Source of the DNA: Bacteroidaceae bacterium
GTDB taxonomy: Bacteria; Bacteroidota; Bacteroidia; Bacteroidales; Bacteroidaceae
Assembly (NCBI GenBank): GCA_017650105.1
Contig: JAGCFO010000041.1
Span: 45,158-109,157 of the forward strand
Length of the DNA stretch: 64,000 nt
Direction of reading: 5' to 3'
Position numbers and translations under genes: made by a program. Shown here piece by piece: positions 58,413 through 64,000 of this stretch; position 1 is the first letter of the stretch; each line of letters begins with the position of its first letter. The notes under the pieces were generated by a model that did no database searches, was not told the origin of the DNA, and saw only the letters and a program-made list of their open reading frames with translations.

Positions 58413-60407
58413 CTATTTCTTGTCGGGACCGAAATAGAATCCCGGCTCCGGGGGCTGGTTGTAGGCCACGTTCTGTGTGGCTATGCTGATGCGGTATGCC
58501 CTGTCCTCCATGAAGGTGACAAAGCGGTAGTCGGTAGGGATGGTGGAGACATAGAGGCGTAGCGACTGGCTGTCGGCGGTGCGTGCCAACACCTCCTCGC
58601 GCCAGTCCCCGAGGATGTCGCCCGAGAGGCAGGGGTTGGCTTTGGTGCCGTTGTTGTGAACCACTCCTTCGGGGTTGAGAATCATGTCGCACTCGCCTGT
58701 GTTCCAGTTGTACTTCGATATTTTCACTCCGTCGAGCAGCTCGCGCAGCAAATCACCATCCCACCATACAGCCATGTTGGTGGAGAGTCCTCGCACACGC
58801 TCGCTGATGACGTTTCCCTGCAGGTCTCTGAGCCCTCCCGATGCCGAGCTCCACATCTCCCAGCCGTAGTGGGTGGGGTCGATGTCGGCAGCCATGCAGC
58901 GCCCTACATCTTCGTTGGCTTTTATCTGGAACAGGATGTCACCCGTGCGGGCGTCTCTGAAGGTAGAGCCGTGCCCGCCTGTCTCGTGGCATTGCCACAC
59001 TTGCAAGCCCTTCATGTCGGGAGCGAACTTTGTCATGTGCATAGCATCACCGTGCCCGAGCCTTGTGCTGTAGAGTCCTGTGCCGTCGTGGTCGATGGTG
59101 CACGAGCCGTAGACAATCTCATCGCATCCGTCGGCATCCACGTCACCTACGCGCAGGTTGTGGTTGCCTTGTCCTGCGAAAGGCTCGTTGCCGGGCTGTG
59201 CCGAGTCGAAAACCCAGCGGGGGACGAGCGCCACACCGTCCCAGTCGAAGGCGGCGAGCACGGAGCGCGTGTAGTATCCGCGGCACATCACTACGCTCGG
59301 GTGTGAGCCGTCGAGGTATGCCACGCACGCCAGGAACCTGTCGCTGCGGTTGGCTTTGGTGTCGCCCCAGTCGGCAAGGTTGCCTCGCTGCGGCAGATAG
59401 TCTGTTGTGCAGAGAGCCTCACCTGTCAATCCGGAGAATACGGTAAGGTATTCGTTGCCTGAGAGGATGCGCCCCTGACGAGGAGGTGTGCGCCGACGCG
59501 GAGGTTGCTGGGGGCGTTCCCTCCGTTCTCCCTCGCGCTGAAGCATGGCATTTCGACGTGTGGTGTCTTGCTCCCAATACTGGCGCATCCTCTCCTCGCG
59601 CATACGGCGGTTAGCTTCGTCAATGCTGTCGAGGGCATGCTCCTGCTCGGGGGTAAGGGCGTCGCCCGGGTGTCGGTAGTCGACATTTGCATCGCCGATG
59701 ATATGTCCGAGCCCGTCTTTGGTGCCGTCGGAGGTTTTCATCACCACTTCGGCACGCCCGTCCCCATCCAAGTCGTAAACCATAAACTGCGTGTAGTGGG
59801 CTCCTGCTCGCACGTTGATACCCAAATCGATGCGCCAGAGCCGCTCACCGCTGAGTCGGTAGCAGTCGAAGAGCACGTTGCCCGTGTATCCGTCGTGGGC
59901 GTTGTCGTGGGCATTCGAGGGCTCCCATTTGAGGATGATTTCGTACTCTCCGTCTCCATCGACATCGCCCACTGAGGCATCGTTTGCATGGTATGAATAA
60001 ATTGTTCCATCTGGAGTGACACTATCGTCGGGATGGTCGAGAGGAATGTTGATATAGCCTACGGGGGCATGCGCGGGGAGCGTGTAAGTGCTGGCAGGAG
60101 CCTTCCCCTTGTGGGGGCGCACCTCATATTGTGCCGCACCCTCCGAGGCGTAGTTATCAATGTAATAGGTGACGTTGCTGATGGGTTTCTGTGTCAGTTT
60201 CTTCCCGTTGCGGAAGACGTCGAAAGAGATGGATTTGCCGTCATCGGTGAGGAGGCGCCAGCCGACGAATACATGTGCGTCGTCTTGTCGGATGGCTACC
60301 ACACCGCGCCCGAGCTGCTCGTTGGCAAAGGAACTGTGTGGCGCACCGACCATTGTCAGCAACAGTGCGACAGCAAAGGGGAGGGTGAGCGAAAGGTGTT
60401 TTTTCAT
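58413..60407 (-). CDS. PL11 rhamnogalacturonan lyase, secreted, with a charged insertion
   Basis: 664 aa with a signal peptide (MKKHLSLTLPFAVALLLTMV). PL11 beta-propeller with repeated Ca-binding loops (DVDGDGEYEI, DLDGDGRAEV, DVDADGCDEI), RGVVAIRQDDAHVFVGWRLL at the start, YHANDASVGD, GHGDAMHMTKF and SGDILGDWREEVLART late in the protein. It cleaves the rhamnose-galacturonate backbone of RG-I by beta-elimination. Residues ~250-312 form an Arg/Glu/Gln/Pro-rich segment (EERMRQYWEQDTTRRNAMLQ ... RPQQPPRRRTPPRQ) not expected in the fold, so it is probably a surface loop. First gene of the lyase-rhaM unit. Confidence 0.92.
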   Translation of the reverse strand: MKKHLSLTLPFAVALLLTMVGAPHSSFANEQLGRGVVAIRQDDAHVFVGWRLLTDDGKSISFDVFRNGKKLTQKPISNVTYYIDNYASEGAAQYEVRPHKGKAPASTYTLPAHAPVGYINIPLDHPDDSVTPDGTIYSYHANDASVGDVDGDGEYEIILKWEPSNAHDNAHDGYTGNVLFDCYRLSGERLWRIDLGINVRAGAHYTQFMVYDLDGDGRAEVVMKTSDGTKDGLGHIIGDANVDYRHPGDALTPEQEHALDSIDEANRRMREERMRQYWEQDTTRRNAMLQREGERRERPQQPPRRRTPPRQGRILSGNEYLTVFSGLTGEALCTTDYLPQRGNLADWGDTKANRSDRFLACVAYLDGSHPSVVMCRGYYTRSVLAAFDWDGVALVPRWVFDSAQPGNEPFAGQGNHNLRVGDVDADGCDEIVYGSCTIDHDGTGLYSTRLGHGDAMHMTKFAPDMKGLQVWQCHETGGHGSTFRDARTGDILFQIKANEDVGRCMAADIDPTHYGWEMWSSASGGLRDLQGNVISERVRGLSTNMAVWWDGDLLRELLDGVKISKYNWNTGECDMILNPEGVVHNNGTKANPCLSGDILGDWREEVLARTADSQSLRLYVSTIPTDYRFVTFMEDRAYRISIATQNVAYNQPPEPGFYFGPDKK

Positions 60408-60429
60408 GGTTTTTCTGTTTTCTGCGCCT

Positions 60430-60437
60430 CAAAATTA
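60430..60437 (-). promoter_or_regulatory. -7 element of the PL11-rhaM operon
   Basis: Minus-strand TAATTTTG matches TAnnTTTG, 22 bp before the start codon at 60407. The -33 region has only a weak TGG. Confidence 0.4.
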
Positions 60438-60511
60438 GAGATATTAATTGATTTGACCATTCCTTTTTTACTTTTTTTGTTGCCCAAAAAGATTTTTTCT
60501 CAAAAAAAAAT

Positions 60512-60519
60512 TATTTTTG
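60512..60519 (+). promoter_or_regulatory. -7 element of the second GH105 gene
   Basis: TATTTTTG matches TAnnTTTG. An A/T-tract-rich stretch precedes it without a clear -33 box. Divergent from the PL11 promoter 75 bp away, so the two may share a regulator. Confidence 0.45.
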
Positions 60520-60544
60520 CACAAAGAAAAATCTGAAATCCCCT

Positions 60545-61717
60545 ATGAAAAGAAACACATTCCTTCTCCTCATGGCTATCTGCATTCCTGCCTTGCATGT
60601 AACGGCACAGGAGCTGCCCTCGCAGGCAGAGATACTGAAAACGATGGTGCTCACCAACGATTATTTCATGAAGACGACTCCCGACCCCGGGGCTCCCACG
60701 TTCGGGGGAGGCAAGGAACGTACCAGCAACCTATGGACGCGTGCTGTGTACTACGAAGGCTTGATGGCCCTCATAGGCATTGCCCCCGAGCAACGATATA
60801 TCGACTATGTGAGCCAGTGGGGCGAGGCACATAAGTGGGCTCCGCGCGGCAGTCTCAACACTCATAATGCCGACAATCAATGCTGCGAGCAGACCTATCT
60901 TGACATGTATGAGATTATGCAAGACCCGCGCATGTTTGCCAATGTGAAAATCAACATCGACGCCTGTGTCAACGATCCTCAGGCACACGACTGGTGGTGG
61001 ATTGACGCTATACAGATGGCAATGCCTGTGTATGCTAAGATGGGGCGCATAACGGGCGAGCAGCGCTACTGGGATAAGATGTGGGACTTCTATCATTATA
61101 CACGCGACATTCACGACGGCACGGGTATGTTCAATGCGAAAGACGGCCTCTGGTGGCGCGATCACGACTACAATGCTCCCTACACAGAGCCTAACGGCGA
61201 AGACTGCTATTGGGGCAGAGGCAACGGATGGGTGCTGGCAGCGCTGGTGAGGGTGATGAACGAGATTCCCACTTCCGAAAAGCACTATAAGCAGTATCTG
61301 AAGGATTTCAAGGCTATGTGTAAGGCTCTGAAAGCCGTGCAGCGCGAAGACGGGCTGTGGAACGTCAGCCTCCACGATGCCACTCACTTCGGAGGCAAGG
61401 AGATAACGGGCACGTCGCTCTTCGTCTATGGTATGGCCTGGGGCATCCGCAAGGGCATACTCAGCGAGAAAGAGTATCTTCCTGTCGTTGCCCGTGCCTG
61501 GAATGCGATGGTAAAGGATGCCGTTCACGATAATGGCTTCCTGGGCTACGTGCAGGGAACGGGCAAAGACCCCTCGGCAGGGCAGCCTGTCACTTACGAC
61601 TCTAAACCCGACTTTGAGGACTACGGGCTCGGATGCTTCCTCCTTGCCGGCAGCGAGATGTTTAAGTTGCGCGCCGACGTAGTTCCAGCGGCACAGGTTC
61701 CCCGCAGCGTAAGGTAG
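60545..61717 (+). CDS. GH105 unsaturated rhamnogalacturonyl hydrolase, secreted (second)
   Basis: 390 aa with a signal peptide (MKRNTFLLLMAICIPALHVT). Barrel motifs: WTRAVYYEGLMALIGI (~63-78), DNQCCEQTYLDMYEIM (~109-124), WWWIDAIQMAMPVYAKMG (~149-166, with the Asp acid/base equivalent), CYWGRGNGWVLAALVRVMNE (~221-240) and ITGTSLFVYGMAWGIRKGIL (~286-305). It has little resemblance to the GH105 at 18564 apart from these motifs, so the two probably act on different unsaturated products. Divergent from PL11. Confidence 0.9.
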   Translation: MKRNTFLLLMAICIPALHVTAQELPSQAEILKTMVLTNDYFMKTTPDPGAPTFGGGKERTSNLWTRAVYYEGLMALIGIAPEQRYIDYVSQWGEAHKWAPRGSLNTHNADNQCCEQTYLDMYEIMQDPRMFANVKINIDACVNDPQAHDWWWIDAIQMAMPVYAKMGRITGEQRYWDKMWDFYHYTRDIHDGTGMFNAKDGLWWRDHDYNAPYTEPNGEDCYWGRGNGWVLAALVRVMNEIPTSEKHYKQYLKDFKAMCKALKAVQREDGLWNVSLHDATHFGGKEITGTSLFVYGMAWGIRKGILSEKEYLPVVARAWNAMVKDAVHDNGFLGYVQGTGKDPSAGQPVTYDSKPDFEDYGLGCFLLAGSEMFKLRADVVPAAQVPRSVR

Positions 61718-61731
61718 CAAAAAACAGGGGA

Positions 61732-61775
61732 GGGGGACGACGTCTTTGTATCCATCTCCCCCGATTTTCATTTTT
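61732..61775. terminator. Possible bidirectional terminator between convergent GH105 and serpin
   Basis: GGGGGA (61732-61737) pairs with TCCCCC (61757-61762), with T-rich sequence following. The short stem and long loop make it tentative. Confidence 0.35.
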
Positions 61776-61786
61776 CTTGTTTCCGA

Positions 61787-63049
61787 TTACTTCCCAATGT
61801 CCTCCACCTTACCGAGGAAGAGGATGTTGTGGCAGGCGTTGTCGCGCACGCAGAAGACAAACGCATGATTTGCGTTGAACTCCACGGGTATCTTCGGCGT
61901 GGGGCCGATGCTGGTGCTCTTCTCCAGGCCTATCGTCGTCACCGCTGCCATCTCGGTACCCGTCTCGTAGACGTTGACGGAGACATCCTGGTTGATGAAG
62001 CCTATCGTCAGCTCGTCGTTGATGCCGCTCAGGGCGCCCGGCACGAACAGCTTTTGTATGCCCATGTCGGGCATGAAGTCCTTCAGCTGGTTCGATGTCT
62101 TGAAGTTGAACTTCGGCAGGCTCAGCTTCACCAGGCTGGTGCTCAGCGGCAGCTCCCAGTTGATCTTGCCAACGATGTCGTCGGCTGTCAGCCCCTTCTT
62201 GGGCAGCGCCACGAGCATGCTGAACGAGTGGTTACGGATGGGCATCTCCAGCAGCTGGTAGTCGTCGGCCTCGGCATACGGGAAGTCTTCCGTCTGCGTC
62301 ATCATGTCCACCGTCTGTTTCTTGCCGCCCGAGCTCGTGAAGGTCTCCTTCTTCGTCATCCCCTTCATGAAGGGCTTGTTCCACAGGGCTCCCAGCCACG
62401 TGGCGTTGGCAATCACCATGCGGGTGTCGGGGGTGAGGGGCAGGGTGAGCTCCTTGATGCAGCCGAAAGTGTGTATGTCGGCCCAGCGGCAGATGGAGTC
62501 CCTGGCCTCATTCGTCTTGTGGATGAAGTCGAGATGTCCCACCTCGGCGTCGTAGTAGGCCTGGTTGGTCTTGAAGAACTTCTCCTTGATGGGATACTCG
62601 TTCTGTGCCCACAGGGCGTTGGTCAGGCACACGTTGCCCGTCGTCTCAAAAGCGTCGCGCATCTTATGATACCACGCATTCATGTCGTCGATGGTGGTGC
62701 CCTCGCCGGCGATGACGGCAAGCAGCTCGTTCTGCGCCTCCGTCTCCACGCCGTTGGCAAGCATGCCGAGGGCTATCTCCAGGCTGAGGGGCGAGAGGCA
62801 CACGTTCTTATCCTTCTTCTCATGGGCGCACACACGGGCGAAGAGGTCGTCGGCAAACGTCGAGCCCGCAAGGGCATACCTCTCCTCCGCCTCGGTGACA
62901 TTCAGCACGAGGGGCTTGGCATTGGCGATGCGCTTCTCCACGTCGGTGGGAGTGGGGCGCGGAGGATTGTCGTCCAGGTCGATGGGCGACTCGCAGGCGC
63001 CGAGCAGCAGCGCTGCCAGCAGCGTGAGGGTGAAGACAGTCTTTTTCAT
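61787..63049 (-). CDS. Serpin-family protease inhibitor lipoprotein
   Basis: 420 aa. Lipobox TLLAALLLGACESPID (Cys ~19). Serpin landmarks: NVCLSPLSLEIALGMLANGV (~88-107), LTNALWAQNEYPIKEKFFKT, MVIANATWLGALWNKPFMKG and the reactive loop ETGTEMAAVTTIGLEKSTSI (hinge at ETGTEMAAVTT). The loop is followed by FNANHAFVFCVRD and NILFLGKV. Counting 17 residues from the hinge Glu places P1-P1' at Ser-Thr, with Lys one residue before. Bacteroidetes serpins protect surface proteins from host or competitor proteases. The frame is open for 94 codons upstream to ATG 63331 (MTKLRLLIGMLLSCSLLLQI), with another hydrophobic start; ATG 63049 is preferred for its standard signal. Confidence 0.88.
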   Translation of the reverse strand: MKKTVFTLTLLAALLLGACESPIDLDDNPPRPTPTDVEKRIANAKPLVLNVTEAEERYALAGSTFADDLFARVCAHEKKDKNVCLSPLSLEIALGMLANGVETEAQNELLAVIAGEGTTIDDMNAWYHKMRDAFETTGNVCLTNALWAQNEYPIKEKFFKTNQAYYDAEVGHLDFIHKTNEARDSICRWADIHTFGCIKELTLPLTPDTRMVIANATWLGALWNKPFMKGMTKKETFTSSGGKKQTVDMMTQTEDFPYAEADDYQLLEMPIRNHSFSMLVALPKKGLTADDIVGKINWELPLSTSLVKLSLPKFNFKTSNQLKDFMPDMGIQKLFVPGALSGINDELTIGFINQDVSVNVYETGTEMAAVTTIGLEKSTSIGPTPKIPVEFNANHAFVFCVRDNACHNILFLGKVEDIGK

Positions 63050-63369
63050 TGTCGTGATGTTTTTTATCGTGGGCATCGCCTCGCAGGCGTGTCCCGGAAG
63101 TGATACGGTCGGTTTCTTTTTCATCTCTCTCAGTAAGCAGGTTCTACTCTGTAAACGCACGAAGGGTGCCAATACTGCACGCAGTTCGTCACTTTTTTTT
63201 CGGAAGGGCTCCACAGACACTCGTCGCCAGCTCTTTACGAAAAATTCCGTATAGGAAAAGCCTTTCTTCCTTATCTGCAACAGCAGGGAGCAGCTCAGCA
63301 GCATGCCTATGAGTAATCTCAGTTTCGTCATACAAATTCAATGGGTTAGTTGTTCAATCAATCCGTGTA

Positions 63370-63436
63370 CAAAGATAATACATCTTTTTAACTCGCTGCA
63401 TGTTATTGCAGGTTATTGCATGTTATATGCGATTAT
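63370..63436 (-). promoter_or_regulatory. Serpin promoter with four 10-bp phased repeats
   Basis: Minus-strand TATCTTTG (plus CAAAGATA, 63370-63377) is a -7 element. Upstream lie TGCATGTTAT (63397), TGCAGGTTAT (63407), TGCATGTTAT (63417) and ATGCGATTAT (63427), an exact 10-bp period. No -33 TTTG exists, which fits an activator-bound promoter. Transcription would start near 63362, about 30 nt before ATG 63331 and about 310 nt before ATG 63049. Confidence 0.55.
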
Positions 63437-63510
63437 TTTTTGCACAGCGCTGATAATGAACGACATCAAATCCGTGAAGTCCGCGAGAGGAAGTGATGTC
63501 TGTGTAAAAT

Positions 63511-63570
63511 TTGATTATCCGATTATCTCTCATATCTCCGAAGGCATCCGATTATTTGATTATCTCGCGG
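63511..63570. repeat. Degenerate GATTATCC/GATTATCT stretch
   Basis: TGATTATCCGATTATCTCTC, then CCGATTATTTGATTATCTCG. Inverse complement of the stretch at 55826-55896. It runs directly into repeat copy F. Confidence 0.5.
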
Positions 63571-63579
63571 AGCGCAGCG

Positions 63580-63655
63580 TGCCGTATGAAGAAGGGATAA
63601 AAGTTTTTTCTTTCTTCATAAGTTTTTTTCCCTTCTCGAAAAAACTTTTTCCTCA
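63580..63655. repeat. Dispersed A/T-rich repeat, copy F
   Basis: GCCGTATGAAGAAGGGATAA, AAGTTTTTTCTTTCTTCATA, then AGTTTTTTTCCCTTCTCGAA and AAAACTTTTTCC. Palindromic like copy A: ATGAAGAA pairs with TTCTTCAT. Confidence 0.62.
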
Positions 63656-63694
63656 AAGCAAAAATCCATATCGATAGGCCATTTTTTCCGGCAG

Positions 63695-63842
63695 GACGAA
63701 AATCGGGAAAATGGGGCGCAAAAACGCCAAAAAGCACAAGAAAGAGCCCAAAAATCGGAAAAAATCGCCCAAACCCGCATTTTCTAAATCGATGAAAACA
63801 GCGTGAAAAACGCTCAAAATGCCCTGAAAACGGTTAAAAAAG
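63695..63842. other. Phased A-tract DNA (probable intrinsic curvature)
   Basis: A-tracts of 3-6 start near 63699, 63708, 63720, 63729, 63741, 63750, 63759, 63771, 63795, 63806, 63816, 63827 and 63836, with spacings of about 9-12 bp over most of the block. Small hairpins such as GGCG-CAAAAA-CGCC and GCGT-GAAAA-ACGC lie inside it. No gene. Confidence 0.55.
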
Positions 63843-63984
63843 TCCCCATTTTGGCACTATAAGCCGCTTTGGGCAACCCCTTCGCAGCACTGCAACGTAC
63901 GCAATCGCCACGTAATAAGTTGATTATCTGACTTATACTGAAATAGGTTGACACAATTAGGAACTTTATAAATGTGTTAGACTT

Positions 63985-64000
63985 ATGAGAAAAATGTATC
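63985..64000 (+). CDS. Possible start of a gene cut by the window edge
   Basis: ATGAGAAAAATGTATC would encode MRKMY. The preceding ACTGAAATAGGTTGACACAA has the look of an insertion-sequence left end, but too little is present to tell. Reported only as a possibility. Confidence 0.15.

Overview
The window comes from a Bacteroidota genome, most likely order Bacteroidales and Prevotella-like. The reasons are paired SusC/SusD genes, secreted proteins ending in a GxYIxxGxKxxxx-type C-terminal module, promoters of the Bacteroidetes type (TTG or TTTG near -33, TAnnTTTG near -7) and a pectin-type polysaccharide utilisation locus (PUL). No species can be named from the sequence alone.

Layout. 0-1.5 kb: end of a secreted protein, then a leftward pyrE/SRPBCC pair. 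2.2-10.5 kb: one giant secreted multidomain protein of 2743 aa. 10.6-13.6 kb: an accessory module made of an internally deleted IS982-type transposase relic, a VirE/DUF3874-type helicase-like gene bracketed by GTGTAGAT iterons, and an HU-like gene preceded by three CTTTTATATAAAAG-type palindromes at an exact 21-bp period. 13.7-15.2 kb: a split HipBST-type toxin-antitoxin operon. 15.4-48.2 kb: the main PUL, with a GH78-type rhamnosidase, an MBL-fold hydrolase, a GH105, a secreted GATase1-like protein, a PL1 pectate lyase, two SusC/SusD pairs interleaved with FAS1-type lipoproteins, two six-hairpin glycosidase-like proteins and a small four-Cys lipoprotein. 48.3 kb: tRNA-Leu(TAA). 48.7-53.4 kb: a TPR/HTH membrane regulator followed by small secreted proteins and lipoproteins of unknown function. 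53.4-54.4 kb: a gene-free graveyard with an inverted relic of the iteron/palindrome module and a second orphan 21-bp array (AGTTAAAC x4). 54.4-61.7 kb: a secreted lipase-like esterase, a glycine-lipid acyltransferase pair (glsA/glsB-like), L-rhamnose mutarotase, PL11 rhamnogalacturonan lyase and a second GH105. 61.8-64 kb: a serpin lipoprotein with an unusual repeat-rich control region, A-tract-rich DNA and perhaps the edge of an insertion sequence.

How the genes fit together: PL1 would cut homogalacturonan stretches and PL11 would cut the rhamnogalacturonan-I backbone. The two GH105 enzymes would remove the unsaturated uronic acid left by the lyases, GH78 would release rhamnose, and RhaM would interconvert its anomers. 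Two SusCD importers with FAS1-domain surface lipoproteins would bind and import oligosaccharides. No hybrid two-component or SusR-type regulator is visible in the window.

The least explained features are non-coding: phased repeat arrays at 10- and 21-bp periods, and at least six intergenic copies of an A/T-rich repeat that contains a GAAGAAGG-A-tract/T-tract core. Coordinates of short sites were counted by hand and could be off by a base or two.
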